Positions 8,187 through 17,094 of a stretch of DNA of 62,715 nt are shown here, one piece after another (the first letter of the stretch is position 1; every line of letters starts with the position of its first letter). The DNA is from Planctomycetaceae bacterium (GTDB lineage Bacteria > Planctomycetota > Planctomycetia > Planctomycetales > Planctomycetaceae): assembly GCA_021732995.1 (NCBI GenBank), contig JAKFWA010000080.1:1-62715 (forward strand). Direction: 5' to 3'. The notes beneath the pieces are model-generated. The model had not been told where the DNA came from. It saw only the letters and a program-made list of their open reading frames with translations, and searched no databases. A program made the translations under genes and the position numbers.

Positions 8187-8465
8187 TCAGGGGTTAATTG
8201 GCAAACGCTGTTGATCCGTCTTGGCCGCGAGTTCGACGAGTTGCTCGACGTCCAGTCGAAACGCGCGGGCTATCTGTCTGAGTTCATGGAGTGACGCGGG
8301 CGAACCGCGTTCGATGGCTCCGACTCTTTTCGCGGACCTCAACCCGGTGATGCGGGCAATGTCCGAGTGAGTCGCAGCCTCAAAACTCCCCGTCGCATGG
8401 TTCAGTCGGCAGAACAGCAGAGTCCTGCCGACCGTCGACGCGATCCGTGTTTTCGCGAGCTGCAT
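8187..8465 (-). CDS. XRE-type HTH regulator
   Basis: A 92-aa protein with GAGGTGACGAG before ATG. Residues of about 30-85 match the lambda-repressor-like fold: HSDIARITGLRSAKRVGAIE gives the helix-turn-helix, and ASLHELRQIARAFRLDVEQL the last two helices. The first 25 residues are not typical of the family. As a small regulator inside the island it may control the downstream leftward genes; this is inferred from position only. Confidence 0.65.
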   Translation of the reverse strand: MQLAKTRIASTVGRTLLFCRLNHATGSFEAATHSDIARITGLRSAKRVGAIERGSPASLHELRQIARAFRLDVEQLVELAAKTDQQRLPINP

Positions 8466-8756
8466 CTCGTCACCTCAGGCGACGATGTGTTTTGTGGGGA
8501 AACGCCCCGGCTGAAGACGTCTCCAGCCGGGGCTCTCGATGGGGGCTCGTGCACGTGGGCGACACGTCAAAGCAACTGGGTGAACCCAGTCCCGTCAGTT
8601 GATCCCACGCAGAAACTGACGGCGGAACGACTGCACACCGGCGAACCGGCAAAGAGCCCAAAGGGGTAGCTCGAAGTATTCAGCAGACGTCGCGGGTCGT
8701 ATGGCTCAGCCAACCGGGTCTTGATGCGTCTCGCACCGGTACGACCCGCGACGTGT
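8466..8756. other. Gene-free gap with two strong hairpins
   Basis: Between the HTH gene and csrA. GCCCCGGCTG...CAGCCGGGGC pairs around 8505-8540. A perfect 15-bp stem, ACGTCGCGGGTCGTA at 8687-8701 with its complement at 8740-8754, encloses 38 bases directly after the csrA stop. No convincing reading frame. Could be terminators or a structured RNA. Confidence 0.5.
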
Positions 8757-8948
8757 TTAAGTCAGTGGTACTGGCTCCAGCGGCGTCTCATTCGTTATGC
8801 GCCCAGCGACTTCTTCGCGGACGATGTTCATGTCGCGCGGGGCATCAATCCCCAGCCGTACGGTGTTCGGTCCGATGCGGACCACTGTGATGACAACATT
8901 GTCGCCAATGAGAATTCTCTCACTGACCTTCCGTGATAAAACCAACAT
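8757..8948 (-). CDS. csrA: Carbon storage regulator CsrA
   Basis: A 63-aa protein starting MLVLSRKVSERILIGDNVVI, the invariant CsrA N-terminus, then VVRIGPNTVRLGIDAPRDMN and VREEV. The RNA-contacting N-terminal LVLSRK and C-terminal VREEV residues are kept. CsrA dimers bind GGA-containing hairpins near ribosome-binding sites and alter translation. The gene has a strong GGGAGGG site. It lies inside a leftward island cluster rather than a flagellar operon, so it is probably element-borne and may act on island or host messages. A 15-bp-stem hairpin follows the stop codon. Confidence 0.92.
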   Translation of the reverse strand: MLVLSRKVSERILIGDNVVITVVRIGPNTVRLGIDAPRDMNIVREEVAGRITNETPLEPVPLT

Positions 8949-8987
8949 GGTTCAGACCCTCCCGTGTCTGGCCGGATCTTCCGGCGA

Positions 8988-9302
8988 CTAACGAACCGAC
9001 TCCTGGGGTCCCCGTGGGACCCTGCGTGAACTCGACTTACCATTTCGCTCGCAAGCGGAGTGATACCGCTGGCGGTAATACTCCAGGCAGGCGGCACACT
9101 TCCTCCGGCCTGGTTGTGCGTCTTTTCCGCAGCGGACACACAAGCCGTTGGCTTCGCGGCCCTCTACCAAACGACGCTCTCGCTGATGGCAGTCCTTGCA
9201 ATCCGTCTTCCCCTGGCGGCAACTGGACTTCCCGCACCGCACACACAGTCCCTGACGCTTGAATTCGGCTCGTCGCGATGAGTGGTATGCGGGACCGCGC
9301 AT
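8988..9302 (-). CDS. Double zinc-knuckle island protein
   Basis: A 104-aa highly basic protein starting MRGPAYHSSRR with AGGAG ten bases upstream. It has two similar modules: GLCVRCGKSSCRQGKTDCKD (about residues 18-37) and GLCVRCGKDAQPGRRKCAAC (about 53-72). Each ends with an Arg-rich helix (HQRERRLVEGRE; LEYYRQRYHSA). Each module has four Cys, suiting one zinc each. Related CxRCG knuckles occur in phage and island proteins of unknown role, some next to HNH nucleases; no HNH catalytic motif is seen here. Likely nucleic-acid binding, by inference. Confidence 0.6.
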   Translation of the reverse strand: MRGPAYHSSRRAEFKRQGLCVRCGKSSCRQGKTDCKDCHQRERRLVEGREANGLCVRCGKDAQPGRRKCAACLEYYRQRYHSACERNGKSSSRRVPRGPQESVR

Positions 9303-9362
9303 GGTGTTGATACTCCTGACCACCGCTTAGGACTTACCCGTTTGCGTTTTTCCTGCGACCGG

Positions 9363-9410
9363 CCTTGAGGCGCGAGTTTCCGGAACGTTCCGGAAACCAG
9401 CACCTCAAGG
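9363..9410. repeat. Nested palindrome with copy 2 of TTTCCGGAACGTTCCGGAAA
   Basis: The perfect 22-base palindrome at 9376-9397 is flanked by CCTTGAGG (9363-9370) and CCTCAAGG (9403-9410), separated by matched five-base gaps. It lies between two leftward genes and may act as a hairpin or binding site. Confidence 0.8.
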
Positions 9411-9487
9411 TTCCCCCCGGCCGGACTGGCCCGACGATCGACGCTGAGTCAGATCGCCCGGCAACACCAACAGCAACACGCTGCCGG

Positions 9488-9721
9488 TCAATCGTTCGAT
9501 GAATGTGCGTTGGGAACCGTCTCCCCAAGCGTCACGATTGGTCTTTGTGTGGCTGTGTCGATCTGGTAGATCGGACTGAAAATGCGTTCCAATAGACCGC
9601 CCTGCACCTTGATCATTTCGGCCTGCAGGTCGAGAACGCGGTTCATCACCGCCAGAACCTCTGCTGTTGGAGCACAAGGCTGCGTGACTTCCACATCCCC
9701 GTCTTTCACGTTGATGTACAC
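9488..9721 (-). CDS. Small unknown island protein
   Basis: A 77-aa protein. I chose the GTG start (reading VYINVKDGDVEV) because GGAGG lies five bases upstream; a longer frame to 9751 would overlap the opposing gene. It has a short beta N-terminus and a helical middle (EVLAVMNRVLDLQAEMIKVQ). No family is recognised. Only 11 bases separate it from the divergent gene at 9733, and those bases carry the ribosome-binding sites of both genes on opposite strands. Confidence 0.5.
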   Translation of the reverse strand: MYINVKDGDVEVTQPCAPTAEVLAVMNRVLDLQAEMIKVQGGLLERIFSPIYQIDTATQRPIVTLGETVPNAHSSND

Positions 9722-9732
9722 AAGGACCTCCG

Positions 9733-10113
9733 ATGGCTGATCTGATCGCAACCGTGACTTCCGCCGTGGCGCTGGTCAGACAACTGGCCGAACTGAACGC
9801 GAAATCGAAAGACGCCAAACTGCATGACCTCATCGGTGACCTGACGCTGGAAATGTCCAAACTGAAGTCGCAGATGGCACAACTGATCGATGAAAACACC
9901 GACCTGAAGGCGAAGCTGAAGAAGGCCACAGGAAACCCCGGAGCCATGACAGTCGGCGAGCATGGGCTCTATTACGACATGGCCGGAGACGGACCATTCT
10001 GCACCTGCTGCTACGACGTCCAGAAACAACGCGTTCGAGTCGTAGAAGTCGCGCAAATGCTCCAGCACGCTGGCCGATTCAAGTGCCCAAGCTGCAACAC
10101 CCGATTCAAATGA
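9733..10113 (+). CDS. Coiled-coil protein with C-terminal zinc ribbon
   Basis: A 126-aa protein and the only clear rightward gene of the island. Residues 1-70 form a coiled coil (LRQLAELNAKSKDAKLHDLI, MSKLKSQMAQLIDENTDLKA). Residues 85-126 carry FCTCCYDVQ and FKCPSCNTRF, two Cys pairs that suit a zinc ribbon. Similar small proteins accompany phage or island genes and resemble a leucine-zipper plus zinc-ribbon adaptor. AGGA lies seven bases before ATG. With the coding region of the opposing gene only 11 bases away, its promoter must lie within that gene. Confidence 0.6.
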   Translation: MADLIATVTSAVALVRQLAELNAKSKDAKLHDLIGDLTLEMSKLKSQMAQLIDENTDLKAKLKKATGNPGAMTVGEHGLYYDMAGDGPFCTCCYDVQKQRVRVVEVAQMLQHAGRFKCPSCNTRFK

Positions 10114-10134
10114 TTCAATCACCAGCAGAGTCAG

Positions 10135-10168
10135 CCGGACGGTGAGATGTGCAAGCCTCACCGTCCGG
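10135..10168. terminator. Strong hairpin between convergent genes
   Basis: A 12-bp perfect stem, CCGGACGGTGAG with CTCACCGTCCGG, ten-base loop. It lies between the rightward zinc-ribbon gene and the leftward integrase, so it could stop transcription in both directions. There is no clear T-run. Confidence 0.5.
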
Positions 10169-10268
10169 ACTGATCCCCCCAGCGCAGCGCGGGCCAACGC
10201 ACGCGCCGAAGACACCTCGTTAAACACCTGCAATACGATCAGCCGCAGCGATACGCGTCGCGATGCTG

Positions 10269-11330
10269 TTACTGCGACGGCGCGGATGGTGTGCCCGTCG
10301 CCTCGATCGTCTTCCCGTCCGGATTCAAGGCCGACAGCAGCAGCGACTTGTTCTCGTCGACGTGGCCATAGACCCTGGCCAGCATCTGCGTGTCGACGTG
10401 ACCCATCAACGTGGCCACCGTCAGCGAATCGATCTTCTGATCCAGCATCTTGTGCGCGAACGCGTGCCGATATCCGTACAGTCGCAGCTTCTTGAGTCCG
10501 AGACGTTCCTTGATGCGGTCCATCCGATTCTTGATCGCGTTCGGCGTCCACGGCTGACCGTCGGCATTCCTCAACAGAGGCCCCGTACCGCACGTCTGCA
10601 GCAGCCGCCGTACGATCTCTTCGGCCCGTGGTGAGAGATAGATGACTCGATCGCGGACACGCCCCTTGGCCTCGGCTGCCGGAATCACAATGCGATGGTT
10701 CGCCAGATCCACATGACGAGCGGCCATGATCCGCAGCTCCTGCGGACGGGCGCCGGTCTCGTGTGCCATCTCCACCAGGTCCTTGCCCTGCTGATCGCTG
10801 GCCGTCAGGACGATCAAGGCGTGTTCCTGATCGCGCACAAAGTCGCGCCTCGGTGTCGCCTTGGGCTTCTCGATGCCCGCGATCGGATTCTCCGTGATGC
10901 GTTTGGTCTTCACGCCCCAGTTGAACAACGTGTTCAGCGCCGTGATCGCGTTGCGTTTGGTGGTGGCGTTCCATGTCGTCTTGCTGGCGAGCCATCCAAA
11001 TACGTGATCCTGAGTCAATTCGCTGACCGCGATTCCCGCCGGCACAGCAGTGAGGAGCGACTTCAAAAAATCCGTCAGCCGCTTGGTGCCCGAGCCCGAC
11101 CGTTTGCCCTCCCTCCACAGCAGACAGTCGGAGACCAGCGCGTGTAGTGGAGTAGCTGTCCTTAGCTCGCGCTGTGTGTCGAGTAACCGCAGCAGCGTCG
11201 CCGCCTGATCGGCGTTCAACGTCAGTGACGACGCTGGCTGCGGTGGATCTTGAACCGGGCCCGAGACCGGTTCGCGATCGAGTCTTGAGGGGAGCGACTG
11301 GCATCCTGAGGTTCCGTCGAAAGCGATCAT
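10269..11330 (-). CDS. Tyrosine recombinase / integrase
   Basis: A 353-aa protein. The start was chosen at the ATG with AAAGG upstream (MIAFDGTSG); the frame is open further back but without a site. The N-terminal SAM-like DNA-binding domain spans about residues 40-150. The catalytic domain shows the first Arg in ETGARPQELR, the YGYRHAFAHKML box where the usual HxxR first His is Tyr, the His of LMGHVDTQM, and the nucleophilic Tyr in ARVYGHV. It strand-exchanges DNA for integration and excision. It sits at the right end of the leftward gene cluster, the usual place for an island integrase. Confidence 0.9.
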   Translation of the reverse strand: MIAFDGTSGCQSLPSRLDREPVSGPVQDPPQPASSLTLNADQAATLLRLLDTQRELRTATPLHALVSDCLLWREGKRSGSGTKRLTDFLKSLLTAVPAGIAVSELTQDHVFGWLASKTTWNATTKRNAITALNTLFNWGVKTKRITENPIAGIEKPKATPRRDFVRDQEHALIVLTASDQQGKDLVEMAHETGARPQELRIMAARHVDLANHRIVIPAAEAKGRVRDRVIYLSPRAEEIVRRLLQTCGTGPLLRNADGQPWTPNAIKNRMDRIKERLGLKKLRLYGYRHAFAHKMLDQKIDSLTVATLMGHVDTQMLARVYGHVDENKSLLLSALNPDGKTIEATGTPSAPSQ

Positions 11331-11767
11331 GCTTGAGCCTTTCTGACTGGGGGCATCCGTCCCAGCCTCCATGCGGCTCCGTTGGTTCGATGCAACCGAG
11401 TCGCCTACTCGGCTGCTGCCCACGTCTACTGGATGGATACATCCGATACAGGCGGGCTTGACTCTGAACACTGTGGCTTATGTAATTTTTTGACCAATAG
11501 TGGAGGTTTTTACCCTCCCAATGGCTTAATCGTTTTGGCGTGCCTAGTCGGCATGTTCCGCACAGCGAGTGGGCGAGATTACGGCAAAGAAAAACCCCTC
11601 ACGGCTGACTGAGTGTCTGTGACAACGCTCGGCGCAACCGGAGGGGTCTGATCAGTAATGCAGTCTTGCTAACCGCCGCACGTTGTCACGGGGCGGAAAT
11701 TAGCCCGCACGCCAATTTGTGCAAGTCACAAAATTGGCGTCGCGACTAATTTTTCCTCAAGACGGGC
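11331..11767. other. Gene-free gap upstream of integrase
   Basis: It holds a near-perfect inverted repeat, CGCCAATTTGTG at 11710-11721 and CACAAAATTGGCG at 11727-11739, with five bases between. It also holds complementary ACCCCTC/GAGGGGT segments about 40 bases apart (11596-11650). These could be integrase-promoter operators, recombinase arm sites or the element end. No gene seen. Confidence 0.5.
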
Positions 11768-12052
11768 TTATGCGTGGGCTTTCTCGGTCTCGGTTTCGGC
11801 TTCCGAACTGAGGTCCACGATCGTGATCTCATAGGCTAGATCGGCAGAGATCGCGGCCAAGAGCTTGTCGATCGTCTCGAGCTTGACGTTGATGTTGCCA
11901 CTGAGGATTCGACACACGTTCGACGTCGCGATGCCGCTTCGCTTGGCCAGCTCCACCTGGCTGATTCCATGTCGTCGCATCGTGGCTCGCAGTTGGGCAG
12001 CGAACTTTCCAGACGGCGTGTCAGGCATGTCGTTTTCCGTGCGGTGTTTCAT
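11768..12052 (-). CDS. XRE/HigA-like HTH regulator
   Basis: A 94-aa protein with a clear helix-turn-helix: FAAQLRATMRRHGISQVELA, then KRSGIATSNVCRILSGNINV. This is the antitoxin/HigA and phage repressor type of cro/C1 fold. The tail is acidic (DLSSEAETETEKAHA). An alternative start eight residues later (MPDTPSG) is equally possible. No toxin gene is adjacent. It lies between the integrase and tRNA-Arg, so it could be the last gene of the island or a host gene; a repressor role is inferred. Confidence 0.7.
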   Translation of the reverse strand: MKHRTENDMPDTPSGKFAAQLRATMRRHGISQVELAKRSGIATSNVCRILSGNINVKLETIDKLLAAISADLAYEITIVDLSSEAETETEKAHA

Positions 12053-12149
12053 GGGTCGAACCTAGCTTGATTGACGTACTTCAACGCCTGTTCTGCTGAG
12101 CCACGCTGGCAATGCGGAACAGTCATCGTTGTGCCGTTAAGGCACGAAA

Positions 12150-12223
12150 CACGCCCGGAGGGATTCGAACCCCCGACCGACGGATTAGAAATCCGTTGCT
12201 CTATCCGGCTGAGCTACGGGCGC
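12150..12223 (-). tRNA. tRNA-Arg (anticodon TCT)
   Basis: A 74-nt cloverleaf on the minus strand. The acceptor arm is GCGCCCG with a terminal G-T pair, the anticodon stem ACGGA/TCCGT closes loop TTTCTAA, and the T-arm is GGGGGTTCGAATCCC. No encoded CCA. Its 3' end faces the island integrase, so it is a candidate integration target. Confidence 0.93.
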
Positions 12224-12388
12224 ACGTGTCGGCGATTGGGCCGCAACCGGCGCATTATTCGGCTGGCGGGTTGCAATCGCAAGCGGATGCGGTGGCTGGG
12301 GCCTCGTCGTCTTTTGGACACGCGGCAGTCTTGCGGGTTCTGCCGGGCGTGAGCGGTTACCACGCTTCGTGAAAACAACAGTCGTTGA

Positions 12389-13744
<1,356 letters not shown>

Positions 13745-13799
13745 TCGATCTCAGCAGTAAACCATTGAGTTTGCTGCACTCATTCTGTTGTTTGACGAG

Positions 13800-13836
13800 C
13801 AGCCCGGTTGAGTCTTCAACCGGGTTGTTGCGTTTT
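13800..13836 (+). terminator. Terminator after eno
   Basis: Nine-bp stem CCCGGTTGA (13803-13811) with TCAACCGGG (13816-13824), followed by TTGTTGCGTTTT. Confidence 0.8.
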
Positions 13837-13976
13837 CAGACCATTCAAGTTCCCAGCGCAGCAAGACCTCGGATGAACTCTCGGTTCGAGGCTCGACGAT
13901 CGTGCCTGGCACCTCTGGATCCACAGCGAAGAAACGCCGCCCGTCAGCGGAGACGCCCCCCGCGCGTCCGTTGACG

Positions 13977-14522
13977 ATGGAATGGATCTCGTCGTTGCTA
14001 TTCTGGTCGCAACTCTTGCTGGCCGTCGCTTTGTACGCGGCGGTTTCGCTGGCGCCGAAGCTGCTGGTGTATGTCGACCTCCAGAACGACTTCGTGAAGA
14101 CACAGTCGCAACTGGTGTATCTGGAACAGCAGGTCGACGAACTCAAGAAGGTCGTTGAGACACTCGAACGCGACCCGCGCATGATTCAGGAGCTGGCACG
14201 CATCGACCTTGATGCCGCCCGCCCGGGCGAAGAGCGCATCGCGTTGTCACCCGATCTGAAGGTTCAGAGTCGGATCACTCAGCAACGTGTGCACGCGCCC
14301 GAAGTCACTCGGTCGTGGTACATGCCATTGCTCGCAACGTTCGCGCAGAACCACCAACTGAGGACTAGTTGCCTGTGCGTGGCCGCAGCTCTGGTACTGA
14401 TCTCGTTTACGTTTTTCCAGCCGAGCGATCTCGGGGCCGAGGGTGGTCATAGCACTCTGGGGGCGCTGGCGATGCGCTATCGTCGTCGTTCGTCTGGATC
14501 GCGCGATCGAAATGCGGCCTGA
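13977..14522 (+). CDS. Septum formation initiator (FtsB/DivIC-like) protein
   Basis: A 181-aa protein. Start taken at MEWISSLLF, which puts the membrane helix (FWSQLLLAVALYAAV) at the N-terminus as in FtsB/DivIC. It is followed by a coiled coil, FVKTQSQLVYLEQQVDELKK, and the family-like ELARIDLDAARPGEERI. FtsB-type proteins bridge the divisome, although most planctomycetes lack FtsZ, so the role here is uncertain. A second hydrophobic segment (LCVAAALVLISFTFF) near residue 135 is not typical of FtsB and suggests a longer variant. No strong ribosome-binding site is seen before this start. Located between eno and the opposing lpxB. Confidence 0.65.
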   Translation: MEWISSLLFWSQLLLAVALYAAVSLAPKLLVYVDLQNDFVKTQSQLVYLEQQVDELKKVVETLERDPRMIQELARIDLDAARPGEERIALSPDLKVQSRITQQRVHAPEVTRSWYMPLLATFAQNHQLRTSCLCVAAALVLISFTFFQPSDLGAEGGHSTLGALAMRYRRRSSGSRDRNAA

Positions 14523-14543
14523 GACGGACCACTGGACTGAGCG

Positions 14544-15719
14544 CTATGCCGCGCGATTGACCGCTGCTGCTCCGGTGTGCTGCTCGAGCTTCTGCAGAAT
14601 CAAATCGGCGGTACGTACGGTCGCGCCGGTATGAGAGAAGTCTCCTACGGCGGCAGTCACCTCATCACGAGCCTTCAGTCGCTCTGCAGGATCCCGCAGC
14701 CACAGATCAAGAACATCCGTAGCCTCGGCGATAACCGGTTCAGGGTTACCGACGCTGAGGAATTCAGGCATGACCTTACGGTCGACGATCAGGTTCGGCA
14801 GAGACATGTACTTGCACGTCACCACAGCTTTGCCGATCAGGTAGGTCGGAGTGTCAACACGATACAGCACGACGGCCGGTGTCTGGCGAGCGACCAGTTC
14901 GAGGCTCACCGATCCCGAAACCATCATCGCGCAGTCGGCGAGTTCAATGATCTCGGGCGTGCGGCCGACGTAGAAGCTGACCGGCAGATGCGGCGCCTTC
15001 GCCAATAACTCTTCAACGCACCGGCGGCGATGAGCGTCCTTGTAATTAGCGACGAGGAATCGGGCCTTGGGATGTCGTTCGTGCAACCGCTTCATCATTT
15101 CCACTTGCAGCGGCCAGTTGCGCGAGACTTCCTGGTTACGCGATCCCGGCAGCACTGCCACCAGCGGAACACCCTGCTCGTTCCAGGACTGCAGAAACCG
15201 TTCATCCAACTGCGCTTCGGTGATCTCGTCAAAGAACGGGTGCCCGACATAGTCAGCCTTGATGCCATGTTGAGCGTACCAGGCCTGCTCGAACGGCAGC
15301 GTGCAGATCACATGATCGACGTAGCGTTGCATGCGTTTCACGCGCCACGAAGCCCAGGCCCACAACTGCGGCGGCAGATAGTAGATGACCGGAATCCCGC
15401 GGGCTTTCGCCTTGGCCGCGATCCACCAGTTGAAGCCCGAGAAGTCGATGAGCACGACAGCATCGGGCTTCTGTTCATCAAAGAAACGCTCGGCCTGCTT
15501 CATCAGTCCCCAGAACTTGCGCAGCAAGGGGATGACGACAAAGATGCCCATCACGGCCAGGTTCGTCAGGCGGTAGAGCGACTTCAGGCCCGCCGCTTCC
15601 ATCTCCACGCCACCGAAGCCCGAAAACGTGATGTCATCGCGCCTTCGCTGCAGTTCGTGCATCAGATGAGCCGCATGCTGATCGCCGCTCGCTTCCCCGA
15701 CCGAGAAGAAAATGTGCAT
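14544..15719 (-). CDS. lpxB: Lipid-A-disaccharide synthase
   Basis: A 391-aa GT19-family protein. The N-terminus MHIFFSVGEASGDQHAAHLM is diagnostic, with later GFGGVEMEAAG, IDFSGFNWWIAAKAKARGIP, YYLPPQLWAWASWRVKRM, YVGHPF and LPGSRNQEVSRNWP. LpxB joins UDP-2,3-diacylglucosamine and lipid X to make the disaccharide of lipid A at the inner membrane. It shows that this organism has a lipid A pathway, in line with a Gram-negative-type outer membrane. Start chosen at MHIFF; the frame extends 13 codons further without family similarity. It converges with the FtsB-like gene. Confidence 0.96.
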   Translation of the reverse strand: MHIFFSVGEASGDQHAAHLMHELQRRRDDITFSGFGGVEMEAAGLKSLYRLTNLAVMGIFVVIPLLRKFWGLMKQAERFFDEQKPDAVVLIDFSGFNWWIAAKAKARGIPVIYYLPPQLWAWASWRVKRMQRYVDHVICTLPFEQAWYAQHGIKADYVGHPFFDEITEAQLDERFLQSWNEQGVPLVAVLPGSRNQEVSRNWPLQVEMMKRLHERHPKARFLVANYKDAHRRRCVEELLAKAPHLPVSFYVGRTPEIIELADCAMMVSGSVSLELVARQTPAVVLYRVDTPTYLIGKAVVTCKYMSLPNLIVDRKVMPEFLSVGNPEPVIAEATDVLDLWLRDPAERLKARDEVTAAVGDFSHTGATVRTADLILQKLEQHTGAAAVNRAA

Positions 15720-15895
15720 CGCAAATCCATTTGAAAAGCACTTCGAATCCATTCGCAAACGGGGACCGTACGCGTCGACGCTTCAGCGGAGCAAGACGAG
15801 TGTCCGCAGGTGTCTCAATCGGACGCTGGAGCGAGCCTTGAATCATGCAGACTCACCCGCGCGCACAACGGCGGATCGAACCGCCGAGAGTACAA

Positions 15896-16252
15896 TCAGC
15901 GTGAACCGTGCTCGACGGTGACGACGGTGCGGATGCCGCCGCGCGGAGTGAATTCAGCCACCAGCTTCATCCAGCGGGGTTTTATGGTCGCGACGAGATC
16001 ATCCAGAATCTGGTTCGTGACGCTCTCGTAGAACGCTCCATGATTGCGGAACTGCTGCAGATAGAGCTTGAGCGACTTCAGTTCATAGCACAGAGCGTCT
16101 GGCACGTAAGTCAGCGTCAACGTGCCGAAATCAGGCTGGCCGGTCTTCGGGCAGACTGAAGTAAACTCGGGGCACACGCTTTCAATCACATAGTCGCGGT
16201 GCGGGTAAGGGTTCTCGAAGGTCTCAATCACGTCACGCGAAATCGTACTCAT
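15896..16252 (-). CDS. queF: preQ0 reductase
   Basis: A 118-aa T-fold enzyme, the type-I (short) QueF. The catalytic Cys is in [14 protein letters not shown] and the acid/base Asp just after it; [11 protein letters not shown] supplies the substrate-binding His/Glu. It reduces the nitrile of 7-cyano-7-deazaguanine to 7-aminomethyl-7-deazaguanine with NADPH, a late step of queuosine biosynthesis. Start taken at [10 protein letters not shown]; a GTG-free nine-residue extension is less like the family. No other queuosine genes are adjacent. Confidence is high because of length and motif match. Confidence 0.95.
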   Translation of the reverse strand: MSTISRDVIETFENPYPHRDYVIESVCPEFTSVCPKTGQPDFGTLTLTYVPDALCYELKSLKLYLQQFRNHGAFYESVTNQILDDLVATIKPRWMKLVAEFTPRGGIRTVVTVEHGSR

Positions 16253-16399
16253 GCCTGCCTCAGTGAAACGCTGAATCAACTTGTTTCATCCATGTGGGGA
16301 CGAAACTCGCGCAGGAGTGTAGGGACTTCATCGGGAAGATTCCCGCGGTTCGAGTCCCCGACCGTCAGAACGGGAGACATTCAGAACAACGAACCGCAG

Positions 16400-16436
16400 C
16401 AAAAAAGAAAGGCCGGACGATGTCGTCCGGCCTTTA
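16400..16436 (-). terminator. Terminator after H1-like gene
   Basis: Ten-bp stem GGCCGGACGA/TCGTCCGGCC at 16411-16432, followed on the minus strand by TTTCTTTTTT. Correctly placed after the small basic protein gene. Confidence 0.85.
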
Positions 16437-16458
16437 CTTCTTAGTCCACTTGTCGACG

Positions 16459-16617
16459 TTAGCTGGACTTCTTCGCGCCCGTGCGAGCCTTGGTCGACTT
16501 CGCACCCTTCTTGGCGGGGGCCGCAGCCTTAGCCTTGGTGGCTGGCTTAGCTGTCGCCTTGCTTGTAGCGGCCTTCTCAGACTTCGCAGCGGTCTTACCT
16601 GTCGACTTTGTTGCCAT
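16459..16617 (-). CDS. Histone H1-like Lys/Ala-rich small protein
   Basis: A 52-aa protein made almost only of Lys, Ala, Thr, Ser and Pro: MATKSTGKTAAKSEKAATSK through AKTKAKAAAPAKKG-like repeats to TGAKKSS. AGGAG lies nine bases before ATG, and a strong terminator follows. Composition matches the AKK-repeat tails of histone H1-like (Hc1/HctB-type) DNA-compaction proteins found in chlamydiae and planctomycetes, but without any folded domain. It probably binds DNA electrostatically and aids nucleoid condensation. The frame is open upstream, but that part lacks a ribosome-binding site and has different composition. Confidence 0.75.
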   Translation of the reverse strand: MATKSTGKTAAKSEKAATSKATAKPATKAKAAAPAKKGAKSTKARTGAKKSS

Positions 16618-17094
16618 AATCCGTTGGCTCCTGTGAAACCAGTGGGGTACCTCTCCTGTGAAGAAGACGAACGAACTCGGCACCCGTAAAGCAATTCGTT
16701 CGTCAATTCGAATGTTCGATCTACGATCGAACTAATCGCCAGACGTGGTCACGTGTCAGTGACCGGAGAACTCAGGAGCCAATCATCGGTGAAAACTATT
16801 ACGTCATGTGTGTGATTCGACTTTTAGCCTACTTGCGAAAAATCAGTCAATCACAACTTCTGATGAAATCACATTTTGTCGAGATTGGTTCAGCCCTAAG
16901 TTCTCATAAAGTTTCGTCAGCGACTCGACGTAACTTGAGAAGAACATCCGCGCAATCGTCAAAATCCCCCCAGACCGTCGTGGCTTCGCCTCGTCTCTTG
17001 ACGCTGCAATTAGCCACTTCAACAATCCTGACCCGTTTGGTTTCCACGAGACCCGCCGTGGTCTCTACCACGCTGATTTTGAGAGAATCTCGCT
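16618..17094. other. Gene-free gap between divergent genes
   Basis: 477 bases between the H1-like gene (leftward) and the aminotransferase (rightward), AT-richer than its surroundings. It should hold the promoters of both. I see no repeat or reading frame that looks coding. Confidence 0.5.

Noticed and set aside
9706-11442. 578-codon open frame on the minus strand overlapping the integrase
   Set aside because: It is out of phase with the integrase, which has catalytic motifs. The frame is Arg/Gly/Asp-rich low-complexity, typical of a shadow.
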